A stretch of DNA of 64,000 bases from the NCBI GenBank assembly GCA_947095585.1, contig OX352764.1:76122816-76186815 (forward strand), given 5' to 3'. A program made the translations under genes and the position numbers. Source of the stretch: Nephrocerus scutellatus (Eukaryota > Arthropoda > Insecta > Diptera > Pipunculidae). Below are positions 9,350-21,483 of this stretch, in pieces (position 1 is the first letter of the stretch; every line of letters begins with the position of its first letter). The notes beneath the pieces were generated by a model, which saw only the letters and a list, made by a program, of their open reading frames with translations, did no database searches and was not told where the DNA came from.

Positions 9350-12300
9350 TAAGATCGTGGAAAAGAAGATCTTAGTTCACGTTCTATGCTTCTGTCTGTC
9401 ATAAATATAGAAAACGGCAAAATATAAAGATAAATACAAAACGAACAAGCTCTTGGATCTCGAAAACAGTAAAATGAAAGACATTTCATCATCGACATCA
9501 GCGTTATCATCATCATCAGAACCGTGGTCCGGTTTCCGTATCAGGTTCTACATAAAGAAAATTTCTTACGTTATTTTTATAGTGACATGTAATCTGTGCT
9601 GATTTGACTTTTGCAACTCCTTTGCGAAAAGTCGACATAAAATAATTATCAATTCTAAGGTATTCACTGTCCAAAACTTCTTTGTATTTAATCTTAATAA
9701 TTTACGAGCGTCCAAATCCCAATAACCTTAGGTACAGAATTATTTTTTTACTAGGTTGCTTAATCTCCATTTACATTATACTAAATCTTAATCTGCACAT
9801 GCCATGCTGAAATAAGAAAACAGAACAATAAAAAGTTTTATTTATGTTGATACGATCATCGAAAAGAAGATAAAAGTCCACTTTTACAATAACAAAAAAG
9901 CCTTATCCAAGCTTAGGTTTTATGGCATACGAGCATTGCATGGGTATCACCAGCTCAACTAACACACATACACAACTAACAACAATTAAAAATTATGAAA
10001 ATATCTCGAGAAATAATAATAAAAAGACTCCCAAACTAATGACCGCATTAATATGAGTTTCTCACCATGAGCCTTGAGTGTGGTAATTTGTTGCGTTAAC
10101 TCGCAGTCGCAGCTCCATAAACCTTCATCAACAGACTGTGACACATTTTTTTATGTCATTTTTAATTGGGGCTCAATTTGATTTATGTAACAATTAAGTT
10201 GTCTTATCTGATTATATTAAGTCTTAGCATCTGCGTTAAAGTAGACTGCCGTTTTTCGTCGACCGAAGTTCGAGCTGGCGATTTAAGGCCCCTTCCATGC
10301 TTACTGCAATTGCCTTGAATTTGAGAATGAAAAAAAAATCATCACAGTTGACTTCCCTTTTCTGGTAATTTCATTCTGGCAGACAAGGCACGCTCGTGCA
10401 ATTTAATATGCTACGATTACCGCTTTCAAGTGCTAATAGATTCAAGAAAACTACAATATTGTGGTTTCTTCGGAGGCATCAATACTCGTAGATCGTAAGT
10501 CGTTGTGTTTGTTTGACGGTCGTCGTCAAACCGTTTCGTTTGTTTATCGCCATAATTGTTCTTATGAATCGTTTTTCTTTTTTTAAGCTTAATTCTGTTC
10601 TTTTTACCTTTTTTGTCTTCTTGTTAGCCTTTGGGGTCTATCAGGCGCTATTATAGATCTCGAAGAGACCGCGAATAAAAATAATAATAATCAGGGAATA
10701 AAAAGAATAGCTTTAAAAATATAAATCCGACACTTTAATGGCCAACATAAATCTAAATGTATATAAAATCTGTCGGTCGGTTAAGGTAGTTTTTTCCGGT
10801 TATTTACTCGCCGACAAAAGGCAGTAACAGCCAGAGGGATCTGCGACCTTCTTTTGCGCTATATATAAAAAAGAAGTATTTAGATTTAATTTTGTAGCAT
10901 TTCAACAGTTATAATGCCGCAGAGTTAGTAAGAAAACTGGGGTGATCGGTGCTCTCGTTGATTTGGTTGTGAGTACAACAACTAACGGAACGGTGATATT
11001 AAATGACACAGCCCTTCAGTCAGGCTTCTTCAAGTTGTTCTCAACAATCATACAAATTCCTGCAAATATAAAATTTAACAGGACGTTCTATAAAAAAGCC
11101 TATTTCTTAATTAAACTTACCTGCCAAACATATATTACTTACCACCTAAAATCAAACATATGTAGTGGGTGGTTACACGAAGGGGGGTGGGGGGTCGTTA
11201 CCGACTATATGGTTTTCGTGGTGGGGTGAATAGTGATGGTTAGACTAAGATGGTTAGGGTAGAGTTTCGATGGGAAACGTGTGGTGGTGGCCGATATTAG
11301 TGTCGATTCTATAGTTTAAAAAGTAATGAAAGGTCGATTGATGTGTGGAGGGCTTGTGTGGAGCGATATTTGTGTCAAACATTACAACCGTGTAACGCGA
11401 GTGAGGGATGTTCTTATAGAGTTTAAACCGCACCAGTGTCATTAGTTCCGATGGTGCAGTGGTTGGCTCCCTATCGGAGGACATTGTAAGTTGTAATCCT
11501 ATGAAAACAAACCGCACCCACTACAACACTTTCTTTCTCTTTTCAAATATATCAACCCACGTTGTGCTTAAGCTTTATATTGAACCTTATAATGACATCC
11601 CTTGAAGCCTCTGTATGCAAATTATAAAAAAAGGAATTCTTGAGTGACGGAAAGAGCATTTTTATGAATTTTTTAATGGAATGGTCAAATAACAAATGAA
11701 TACGAAGAAAAGAGCAAAACAATAAATCGTCGCCAAGTGGGATGAATCTCACGTATTTGGAGGCATAGCGTTATACCGAGCAACTTATGAACTGCAATGG
11801 TAAGGATAAGAAACGACGGCGACATCGCTTCTTCCCAAACAAAGAAATTTCTAGTCTTTTACCTCTTTTATTGCTAGTATGGCCATTACATGATAGACTT
11901 TATAACCGACTAGTATAGGATACCCAGCGCATAATTTCATGAAAATAGCATTAATCAACATCGCATAGAATATGTAGAATATGTATAAACAACGCGCTCC
12001 AACAAGGTGCAAGAAGGATGAACTTAGAAAGTAGCCGGCGAATCTGGTGTTATAACGCAAGGTACTTCCGGGCTCTATACAAGACGCTTTCTCGCTGAAC
12101 GGCGGGGCAAAATCTATGGATGCACGAAAATTATTGGGAAACGTAGCGTTTGGAATCATTCAAGGTAATTTAGGACAAATTCCATTTATTATCTCGATAA
12201 ATAAATAAATATAAATGTCGATATATCTATGCATGAAGGCCTATATTAGTCTGCAAAAACTCTTCTTATTCCGGAACCAAATCATTACATTAAATAAGCT

Positions 12301-13669
12301 GAGCTGATTGTGCTTGTTTCGGTTTTCACATATATATGATACATAACTGCTTAAAATTTAGTATTTCAGAATCAGAGATTTTTCGGTAATGGGAAAAACA
12401 TGATGGCGTTTTTAACACCAAAGAATAAAGAATATGAAAAAGCCATATCCAGATGCTAAGTCGGTACATACTTTCTATCAAGTGTAAGTTCGCTTACTCC
12501 ACGTTCTTATCTTTAACATTTCTTCCTTTTTATATTAAACTCTAAGATAACTCTTGTAGCAAAGCAAACATATAAAGTGGTGGCATTAAAAACCAACCAG
12601 AAAACCTATAAAAAAGTATGAATAAAAACAAAAATACAATTCCCATACATAATATTATTTCTCCAAGTGTACTCGTACATACATCTCTACATACTTGGCC
12701 GAGTGAATTATTACCATATTAATAATGTTATACGAGTGAGTATTGTAGCAGAACAAGGTGAGTTGTGTTCTCGTTGCAAGCAGTGTAGTTAAAATCCGTG
12801 TCCGCAAAGGTCTCCTTTAACATGTATGGCCAGTGAACACGGTGACTTCTCAGTAAGGAATACGGTACTACTGTTCAGCTCAACTTTGTCGCTCGAGCGT
12901 TCTCTCTTGTTTCAATCTCCTTCTGTTAAAGATATAAACGAATGCAGTGAGAAGGCCTGGGCCCCAAGTTGCCGGCATCACCCTCTCGCCAAAAACACCA
13001 TCACCACCACCACAGCAGCCACACCACGGTCGATGTTAAACGCCATTGATATGGGGAATGATTAATATCACAACATTTTATACCATCGTCATCAACAAAT
13101 ATGGCAGCTTCATGAAATATTCTTTCGTTGCTGGTTGTTTTGAAGTTCTTCATAACAGTTCACTCGTAAAAACTGAATATGTGGTCTCGTTTTCTTTTGT
13201 CGCTTCGCTTGTGGTAGTGTGTCCTCCTCGTGTACCAACGTCGACTCTTCGTTGTTTATTGTTTTTACCTTTTGATGTTGTCTTAACTTCGATGATAGCG
13301 GGTAAGTTAGTGGCAGATAGATATCTTTACCGCTGTCATATTTCAAAGGCTCCTCGACTGAACGGATCATCATTCATTTTATGATTTGTTGAATTTTCTC
13401 TTTGATTTATGCCGATTCGTACGGTTGGACCTAATTGTGATAATTTATCATAAATAATTTGCCCGGGCTTCGATGAACAGAATAAGATGAATGAGAATGT
13501 AAGTATCTAGATGTGTATTATTGATGGATGCTATATGAAGTATTGCAAATAATGGAGATTTTCTTGCTAATTAATATGAAAGTTAGCGAAATTGTTGTTA
13601 ATTGAAGAGGTGAGTAGAATTGATTGCTTTGCTCATAAATTTGCCAAGTGAAAGGATTTTTTTTATTGT
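9350..13669. other. Unassigned sequence
   Basis: A 4.3-kb stretch in which I recognise no gene, RNA or transposon end. The overlapping ORFs on both strands at 12826-13384 have low-complexity tracts (TTTTAAT, His- and Ser-rich) and no family motif. A G-rich tract lies at about 11165-11230. This may be single-copy intergenic or intronic DNA. Confidence 0.45.
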
Positions 13670-13757
13670 TGGCGTAAAGTGATTCAAATTTTTTAAATTT
13701 TTTTATTTTTTATCATTCCAAAAATTTTACAAATAGGGTCGTCCATCGGAGATGCAC
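13670..13757 (+). repeat. Helentron-like tandem-unit fragment
   Basis: 'ccaaaaattttacaaatagg' followed by 'gtccatcggagatgcacat' matches one internal unit of the arrays at 20640-21420 and 40620-41330. It stops exactly where the LINE A tail begins (13757). Confidence 0.55.
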
Positions 13758-13997
13758 ATCGTCATCATATTTGGCTCTACAACCGGTGTCCGGTCCTGGC
13801 CATCCGCAAAAAAATCTCTCCAGCGGTCCCGATTTCTAGCCGATGTCATCCAGTTTGGCATTCCTAAACTCGGCGCCCTGGTCTACGCCATCCTTCCAGC
13901 GTAGGCTCGGCCGGCCTTGCTGTCGTGTTCTATAAACTCTATCGCAAAGGATTTTCCGAGCAGGATCCTCTTAGCTCATGCGAGCTAGTTGTCCTGC

Positions 13998-14393
13998 CTA
14001 CCGGAGCCTACCGAGCTTAATTCTCTTCACGATGTCGACATCGCGGTAACGCTCGTAGATCTCATCATTATAGACATACGCCGCTAAGAGGTCAGAATGC
14101 TTTTTGCAAAGCAAAGTCTCGGATCCATATGTCAGTACTGGCATGAACATTATTTTCTTATATACCAGCAGTTTGTATGTTATGGTTAAGTTCTTGGATA
14201 TTAAGAGTCTTGACAGACTATAGTAAGCTTTGTTGGCTTTAAGCAACCGTGTGCATATTTCTGATTCCATGCTGTTATCGGCTGCTACAGTTAACCCGAG
14301 ATAGTTAAAAGATTGCACTACTTCAAATTCGCGCTGCACTATTTGAATTGAGGGACCAATGTTGAATCTTCTACTCGCAGACGTAGCCATCAT
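13998..14393 (-). pseudogene. LINE A RT thumb/connection remnant
   Basis: 131 residues with the motif order EVVQSFNYLGLTVAADNSME, then KANKAYYSLSRLLIS, YKLLVYKKIMFMPVLTYGSE and VDIVKRIKLGRLR. This is the region after the catalytic RT block in many insect non-LTR polyproteins ('F-YLG', 'VLLYGSE'). It is the longest readable piece of this copy and flows into the C-terminal 'KRIKLGRLR' segment. Confidence 0.75.
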
Positions 14394-14676
14394 GTACTTT
14401 GTTTTACTCTCATTTATGTGCCGCCCCTGACTTCGTGACCCCTGCTCGATCTGGATAAAGCTTCTTGTACAGCTTTTTGGTTTCTACCAACCAACAAGAA
14501 TGAATGGACTTATAGAGGACTGTTCCTCTCGCCGTTATGTCATAGTTTCTGATCACTTTCACCAACGCCAAGTTGAAGAGGACGAAGTCCAGTCCATTCC
14601 CTTGTCGGAGTCCATTATAGATGTTGAATGGGCTTGCTAGTGATCCGGATATTTTTATTTGGATTATAGCATTGGC

Positions 14677-14971
14677 TGTGGGCTCAGTGTAAAACCGCAT
14701 GGCTACTGAGCAAGTGTTCGTGGTTCGAATCCCAGTAACACCAAAAAAGTATTTTTCACGGTGTCCCACCTCTCGCGATGGGTGACAAACGTTGCGAGAG
14801 TAATAACTTGTCACGGAAAGCTTCTCAATTCACCGTTCGAATCCGACCCTAAGTTGTAGGTCCCTTCCATTTTTGTCCAAAATATACATGCACAACACAA
14901 ATGGTCGCAAGAAGCTGGGCCCTGGACAAAAAACGGTCTGTCGCGCCGAATATTACTATTATTATTATAAT
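14677..14971 (+). mobile_element. tRNA-derived SINE, copy 3, nested in LINE A
   Basis: Same body and tail as the SINE at 3200-3497, with box B 'ggttcgaatccca' at about 14722 and a (TTA)n-type tail at 14950-14970. It is flanked by the short direct repeat 'attggc' (14671-14676 and 14972-14977). The LINE A sequence on the two sides joins to give 'tataGCATTGGCCATagtcaac', matching the uninterrupted copy near 53660. The insertion therefore post-dates this LINE copy. Confidence 0.85.
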
Positions 14972-15309
14972 ATTGGCCATAGTCAACCTATATAGTAGTG
15001 TCAGTTTATTGAGATGCCGAATTCTCTCATGGCTTTATAAAGTTATACTCTGACTTTGCTATCATAGGCGGCTTAAAAGTCTACAAAAGGATGGTGTAGT
15101 GAGTTTTGAAAGCTTCGACTTTTTTCCATCAGCTCCGTAAGGGTGTTTGTTGTTGTTGATTTGCCTGGGATACTATATGGGGCTATCCTGTCTTGAAGTA
15201 TACAGGAGAAAATATTACATGCGGTACTCAACAACTTTATACCACGATAATTGCTGCGAGTTGTGATATCTCTTTTTTTATGTATTTTATATATTCTTGT
15301 GTCTTGTAT

Positions 15310-15660
15310 CTTGTATCTTATATATTTTTTATATTCCGCGTATGTCGAGTGTTGCGTATGCCGCGTTTGATGGCTTACCATTTTTTCGACTTCTATGAGG
15401 TCCTTTTTAACCTCCTTCTACATGACCTACAGGTCTAAAATTTGGTGTCACTACGTCCAAAGTTGCACAATGTTGATATGCCCCGTTTGACGCGAGTCGC
15501 GTGTTGCGCGTGTGATGCGTGGAAGAAAGATAATACTTTGAAATAGGCACGACCTCAAAAACAGATATTTTGGCGATTATAAACAAATAACTGTGACTGT
15601 GTGGCCTGTTTCGATGTATACGTAAAAGTTTTTTTACATTTATAGCAACGTAGCACATAG
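15310..15660 (+). repeat. Dispersed ~130-150-bp-unit repeat, second locus
   Basis: Shares ordered blocks with 2890-3190 and 3507-3730: 'ttatattccgcg', 'gaggtcctttttaacc', 'atgacctacaggtctaaaat', 'cgacctcaaaaacagatatt' and 'gtttcgatgtatacgtaaaa'. It lies immediately beyond the 5' end of LINE A copy 3. Confidence 0.65.
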
Positions 15661-17439
15661 CTCACAGTCATTATGATGCCCGACCGTTTTTTGGTCGACT
15701 TTAGTTATTTAGTTACAAAATTGGTGGCCACGAAAGAGGCACTTTTATTTAAACGGGATAAAATATAGCCTATGATTCTTTTCTTCCTTCCTTCGTACAC
15801 ACAAACCAACAATACCTCTTTATAATTGTAGTATAGAAAGAGTTATTCTTTAGTCCCGGATTTTCGAACTCATCACGCATTACTGACCATTTCGATATAA
15901 GAAAATAACTGAACGTGCAAAGGTTAAATTAAAACGTATACAAACTTAATGCGTTGTGATATCAGTAAAATTAAACGGTTTATTTATTCATTTGTAGCAT
16001 CAACAACACTATTCGCTTTATGTTATATTTATTCAAAGTGGAACTCTTCAGCAGACATTCAAATCGATTGTGAAAAATGCATAAAAAATAACGTCAAAAG
16101 GAACGTAGTGGTGAGCGCAAGGATTGTAATTTTGGAATAGGCTGTCAATAACAAACAAATATTAAAACCAATTATTGCTATCTGGCTACTTACCGTTGTT
16201 CCCCTCACTATCTGCAATCTACCAAGTACACTTGATTGCCTTTAATGGCTCTATATTATATTTCCTGTAACAACAGCAATGGTTAACTCGTCAATTGGTA
16301 TGCATTTTTCGCCGTCGGTGCCGTTTTACCGCACTTAAATTGATCAATTTGTAATCAATTAGTGTGGTGTTAGTTTGCCTATCCTAGTGGGTCTCTTGAG
16401 TGACATGTTTATGTATATGCAGACATCATAGGTATGATGATGCAGTTATCCACGCATAATGATAACATAGCGGAAATAAACAAACAAAAGCCACATTTAT
16501 GAATTGGTGTGAGCGTGTGCGTGTCTGTTTGTAAACACTTCCGGTCGATTCGTTTAATATTCTAGGTTAGTCTAGCGGTTTAGTTCAATTTCATTTTTGA
16601 CTGTTGTTGCCCGCATAAAAATTCTGCCAACGAAGTGGCTTTTGAAGTCCACGTTGTGTATGTTCGAGTTCAGTTTTCGGTTTATTTAAATAATCGCCAC
16701 GCACTCGTACCGCATTATATGGGCTCGAAGCTCTATGGCAATAACTTTTATTTTATGACATTTTAATGAGCCTGAATAGCAATAGCCATTATACATATGT
16801 TTGAATATAAATTAAGTTTCATTCTCGTTGATGCAGACGCCAACATGTCCCGCACCCAAAACTTTTTACGATTATGACAGGTTTATAACTTTTTTAAATT
16901 CGAGCTGGAATTCAGGACGCACTTGAACTGTAAATTATGTATATTTTATTTTGTCCGCATGTTAAGTTAGTGGTCTGTTTTATTAGCTTATCTTGTTATT
17001 CACTAATAATGGGTTATACTTGCGCATTTTTGATGAAATAAATTAAATGTTAAAACAGATCCGCCTTTAAATTTGCATTCAAGTTATTCATGACAATAAC
17101 TAGTGGAAATAAAATGACTGGGTCGACCAATATGGGTTACTTGAAATCTTGATTTTAATCGCAATATGACTTATTAACTGAATTAACTTAAATTATGGAG
17201 CGGTTCATATTATTCCTGGAAATTGAAAACTTGTGTTGTGCTTCTCGTATTTTTTAACAACAACAATTTTAGTATAATCAGGATAAAATCTCAAATCTCA
17301 GCCACCAGAGCAGCAAAATATGGACTAACAAATAAAAAACGTATTCAGTAAATGTTTTTTACTGGGATAAGTGTGACTTTAACCACTTTGCACCGCCGGT
17401 AACTTTTTTATAAAATGGGAAATCGACCTTTCATTTTTC
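15661..17439. other. Unassigned sequence
   Basis: No gene, structured RNA or repeat end is recognised in this AT-rich stretch. Confidence 0.45.
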
Positions 17440-17575
17440 GTAAAAAGTTACCTGCTTTTTAAAAACTTTTATTTAACTTGACTTGACCCCTTTTTGTCTG
17501 TATTTTCGACCAGTTTGAGATCCTTTTTAACCACCTTACACAGTACCTAGAGAGCTGAAATTTTGATATGTTGTT
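17440..17575 (+). repeat. Dispersed repeat, third locus (single unit)
   Basis: 'aaaaacttttatttaacttg', 'ctttttgtctgtattttcga', 'gagatcctttttaaccacct' and 'agctgaaatttt' match the start of the 2680-3190 repeat in the same order. Only about one unit is present. Confidence 0.6.
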
Positions 17576-18923
17576 GGTATGAGTGCTAAAGTTTACAAAC
17601 GCGCTTTAAAAAATTTAAATTCCTTTTTCAAATTAAAACAAAAAACAATTTTGTTTAAATTTTCTACTAACTAGAAATTTTACATTTTATTACCACTTGG
17701 GAAGGAGAAGGGAAGTACATATATAATCTTCATCGACCTGCCAACAATAATATTGAACATTTAATAAAATTTGGTTGGTAAATATGAGATTCCATAAATA
17801 ACAAGGAAACACACGTTTTATTTAATTTTTATTTATACAGATAGAAGAAGAAATATTGGGAAAAATATTCATTGCACAACAATTCGTGTGGGTCTAATCG
17901 TCCACATTGCCTAAGTTAATTCGCTTGTTTTGCTCACAAATGGATAACACTTCTTATTAAACATTGACTTTTTATATTTTTTTTTTTTTAAAAATAAATA
18001 CGAATACGTACATTATCTAAAGACGTTATTTAAATACTTTAATTGTATCTTGTTCCGCTTATTTGTAAAGTGATTATTAAGCATTGTAACAACATCCTGT
18101 CAATCCTTATGCCAGAGCAATAGCCCCGGGAAGGTGTGTGCGTCTGTATACGCGATGTAACTTACATTTAGGTTTGGGATTTATCTTCTCCGTGTGTATT
18201 GTGTTATGTGCAGAGCCGCTGGCAGGCTTTGCAGATGTACAAAGCGTAATTTTTCAAAAATAATTGATGTGAATTTTTCTCAATGGCGCTACCGGTACGC
18301 CGCTCAATTTTGAGCCTTCCAATGCACGCGCTGCTTGCTATAACAAATTGCCCCATTGTTATCACCATAGCTGATTTATAGCATTCAGTGCGTTGTGTAT
18401 TGCTGTGTCTCGTCTCGCTCATCATACTCCTTAAGTGACCCTAGCACTAAATGTACATTTTCTTTCATAGATTATTGTTTTTTCACTAAATCGCATTGGC
18501 ACTGGCTAACAGTGACACGGCTCGCTCGGGTGGGTAGCTATTCTGACACTGTCAGCCCATCAGGTTCAGCTGCGTGGACCACACCGTTTACCTTGACAAA
18601 TGATTAATAATTTTAATTTACTTTGCTGTTCGTCTGTCCATCCATTATAATTGTTTCCGGTAATTAATTATGGCAATCAATTTGTAAATTGCTAAGAAAA
18701 TTACACACTAACGACCAATAATTGCAAATATACTTTGACTTTCATTTAGTAATTTACTTACGCCAATTTATAAACACATTAATATATACATTATATTTTT
18801 ATACACCATTACATACAAAAGTACTGGAAAATTTCTAAGATATGCAAATTTATTAAAATTTTCTAAAAATTACTAAGGCAATCAATCCATGTGAGTAAAG
18901 TTAGACTTTATTACAATTGCATT
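17576..18923. other. Unassigned sequence
   Basis: No recognisable coding or RNA feature. Two divergent short ORFs near 18204-18607 have no family motif. Confidence 0.45.
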
Positions 18924-19437
18924 TTTAAATTCTCTATATTAACTTCGCGTGCACGTGGCTGGCTGGGTGGCTGGCTGGTCAGATTTTCTGATCAATTTTT
19001 AACCCACTTCCCATAACCCGATTTTATTGAAATTTTGCACACATGTATATCTCCGGTGACAATACTTTTTATTAATTAATTTGAGGGCCCTAGGACCTCG
19101 GGTTCGGTGGGCTCCCATACAAATATTTTACAAAATTTTATCCGATTTTCTTTAAATTTTGTACACGTGTGTGTCTTCGATGGAAAACACTTATTGTAAA
19201 AATTTGGAGTGATCGGCCCACTAGGGACCCCCATATACAATTTTTAAATATCGCTATATCGCATCAGATCACGGCAGTCTGAGCTCTGTGCTTTGTGTGC
19301 AGCGCAGTTCGCTGCCGCTGCGTCATTTGGTGGATGATTTTGCCACAAAACGAGCAAGCAGTGTGTGTGTGTGTGTGTGTATCGCCGATAAGAGAATTTA
19401 CAAGAAAAATTTTAATATTTATGGTTTGTTTTTATTT
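18924..19437 (-). mobile_element. Helentron/DINE-like non-autonomous element, copy 1
   Basis: One end reads 'ttaaattctctatattaact' and the other 'agagaatttacaagaaaaat', so both ends carry a short inverted 'aaattctc' motif. Inside are about two tandem-type units ('cccgattttattgaaatttt', 'cacatgtatatctccggtga'), a conserved 'cagttcgctgccgctgcgtc' block and a (GT)n microsatellite at about 19361-19380. Short inverted subterminal motifs, a microsatellite and internal repeats together resemble DINE-1/Helentron architecture. The class assignment is inference; the family itself is clear from six loci in this window. Confidence 0.55.
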
Positions 19438-20294
19438 TAGTAACTTATTAGCTTTATCTAGAGCCTTAAAGGTAAAGGTGAATTCATGCGTTTTACATAT
19501 TAATTGTTCGATCTAAAAAAATATTCTAAATACCATTGCACTTTGTCGTTTAGTTGCCTTTACTATTAATGAGACAAGGAAAAAAAATATTGGAAACATT
19601 TCATTTATGATTCTGTGATTCCATATAGAAATCAACAAATTTTGAAAGCAACACTAACAATGTTTTTAGTTCAACGAAAAGCACAAAACTATGACACAAA
19701 AGCCTTTTCTTTTATTAGAAAAACTTGTTGAATTAAATATTTACCGTCTTTTCAAGTTGTCACATAAATTACGAGGCAAAATAGCGGGAGTACCACAGAT
19801 TTTGTTAAGAATAATAAACCAAGTTTTAAAATAAGTCATATGTTATTTCTTATTGAAACTCAATTTCGGAACTCTTAGAAATTTTTTATGGCGCTATTTT
19901 GCGAATATCTTCGTAAAAATTTTCTTAATTGTTGTTGTTGATTGTTGTGTCGTTTCTTAATTTTTTCCTAATAAAAGGGTTAGGATGTCAAATCACTGCG
20001 CGATGGACAAAGATCGTCTTCAAAAGAAGAGCCATTGAATTAAGTGTGCCAAAGATGTACTGTTTGATGGCTGTAAGCCGATGTGAAAAGCCTACGAATT
20101 CTTTCTCTACAACAACATAACAAAGTTGATTAGTGGACCCCTGCACAATTGTACAAAACTGAGACCTTTAGAGATACCTTAAGGATTAGGCTTGTGAAAA
20201 TTAAAAACAAATAAAAAAACAAAACAGGACTGAGTAGATTCAAGCCTCCGCCCCTATGCAATTGCACAAATCGAAAAAACTAACTAAAAAAAAA
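19438..20294. other. Unassigned spacer between two inverted Helentron-like copies
   Basis: AT-rich sequence with no ORF of known family. A 'gttgttgttgattgttgtg' tract lies at about 19929. Confidence 0.45.
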
Positions 20295-20365
20295 AATACC
20301 AAGGTCAGATTCGAACTCTAGAAACAGTCTCTCTGACCACTTAGAATACCCCACTTAAGACCTTA
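20295..20365 (-). mobile_element. Second tRNA-derived SINE-like head
   Basis: On the minus strand the sequence shows a box-A-like 'tctaagtggtcagagagact', then about 20 nt later a box-B-like 'gagttcgaatctgacc', then a T-run that could stop Pol III. The A-box to B-box spacing fits a tRNA gene, but no good acceptor stem is seen, so a tRNA pseudogene or SINE head fits better than a functional tRNA. No body or tail can be defined from one copy. Confidence 0.4.
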
Positions 20366-20469
20366 ATCATCCAATTCCAAGTCTTTATTCGTGTGGATGA
20401 AGATATCCTTTGCGGTTTCGAACAAAAAATTTTCCGGACGATTTTCGGTGCAGTTTGTGGTGATGAGAA

Positions 20470-21483
20470 ATAAAAAAACAACCCATAAAAATTAAAATTT
20501 TTCTTTTAAATTCTCTAATTGGAGATACACACACACACACACACACTGCGTGATCGTCTTGTGGCAAAATCAGCCACCAAATGACGCAGCGGCAGCGAAC
20601 AGCGCTGCTCACAAAGCACAGAGCTCAGACTTTGCCGTGATCTGATGCGATATAGCGATATTTAAAAATTGTATATTGCGGTCCCCAAGGGGCCGATCGC
20701 TCCAAATTTTTACAAAAAGTGTTTTCTATCGACGACACACATGTGTACAAAATTTAAAGAAAATCGGGTAAATTTTGTAAAATATTTGTATGGGAGCCCC
20801 CCGAACCCGACGTCCGAGGGGCCTTAAATTTTAATAGAAAGGGCCCAGGGCCCGTTCACTCCAAAAATTTTACAAACATTTTGTCCATCGGAAATACACA
20901 TGTGCTTAAAAGTTGAAGAAATCGGGCTCATGTATAACATTTTTTTATGGGCACCACTCATGCCTCAAAGCCCGTTGGCTCCAAAAATTTTACAAAAAAT
21001 GTTGTCCATCGGAGATGCACATGTGTTTAAAATGTGAAGAAAATCGGGCTAATTTTTTAAAATTTTATATTGGCACACCTCAGGGCCCGTTCACTCCAAA
21101 AATTTACAAAAAGGTTTTACCATCGGAGATACACATGCATATATAATATGAAGAAAATCGGGTACTTTTTAATAAGATAAGATTTGTATGAACCCAGGGG
21201 CCGATCACTCCAAAATATTTACAAAAAGTGTTGTCCATCGGAGATACACATGCATATACAATATGAAGAAAATCGGGTACTTTTTGTAAAATATTTGAAT
21301 GGGTGCCCCCCAACCCCGAGGGGCCCAAAATCTTAATAGGTAGTGTTGTCATGTGTGCAAAGTTTCAATAAAATCGGACTTTAGGAATTGGGCTAAAAAT
21401 ATATCACAAGATTTGGTGTGCCTGTCCGCCTGTCCGCCAGCCAGCCAGCCACTGGCACGCGAAGTTAATATACAGAATTAAAA
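20470..21483 (+). mobile_element. Helentron/DINE-like element, copy 2 (inverted relative to copy 1)
   Basis: Begins 'aaaacaacccataaaaatta' and 'taaattctctaattggagat', followed by an (AC)n tract at about 20526-20545 and the reverse complement of the 'gctgccgctgcgtcatttgg' block of copy 1. Six or so ~120-bp units come next, then 'cgcgaagttaatatacagaa'. It is longer than copy 1 because it holds more internal units. It faces copy 1 across about 1 kb, so the pair forms a large imperfect inverted repeat. Confidence 0.6.
20640..21420 (+). repeat. Tandem array of ~120-bp units inside Helentron-like copy 2
   Basis: Units repeat the order 'cactccaaaaattttacaaa', 'gttgtccatcggagatacac', 'atgtg', 'aagaaaatcggg' and 'tttttaaaat...atgggc-cc'. 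Neighbouring units differ by substitutions and small indels. The unit is non-coding; short ORFs inside are products of the repetition. Confidence 0.75.

Larger units (their letters stand above)
13756..15272 (-). mobile_element. LINE family A, copy 3, split by a SINE
   Basis: From the trinucleotide tail ('cgtcatcatatttggctcta') the element runs leftward in sense. The C-terminal segment is at about 14040-13900, and an RT thumb-like segment at 14393-13998 (FNYLGLTVAADNS, YKLLVYKKIMFMPVLTYGSE). An earlier RT part on the far side of the SINE, 15272-14978, reads NYRGIKLLSTACNIFSCIL and ELMEKSRSFQNSLHHPFVDF. Removing the SINE at 14677-14971 restores similarity to the uninterrupted copy at 53.6 kb. 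It is frameshifted and 5'-truncated. Confidence 0.8.

Noticed and set aside
12826..13384. Overlapping ORFs on both strands as a candidate host exon
   Set aside because: Both strands are open over the same bases, the peptides are low-complexity, and no family or splice-site pattern is convincing.
20640..21420. Regularly spaced repeats as a CRISPR-like array
   Set aside because: Units are contiguous ~120-bp diverged repeats within a transposon-like element in insect DNA, with no unique spacers.
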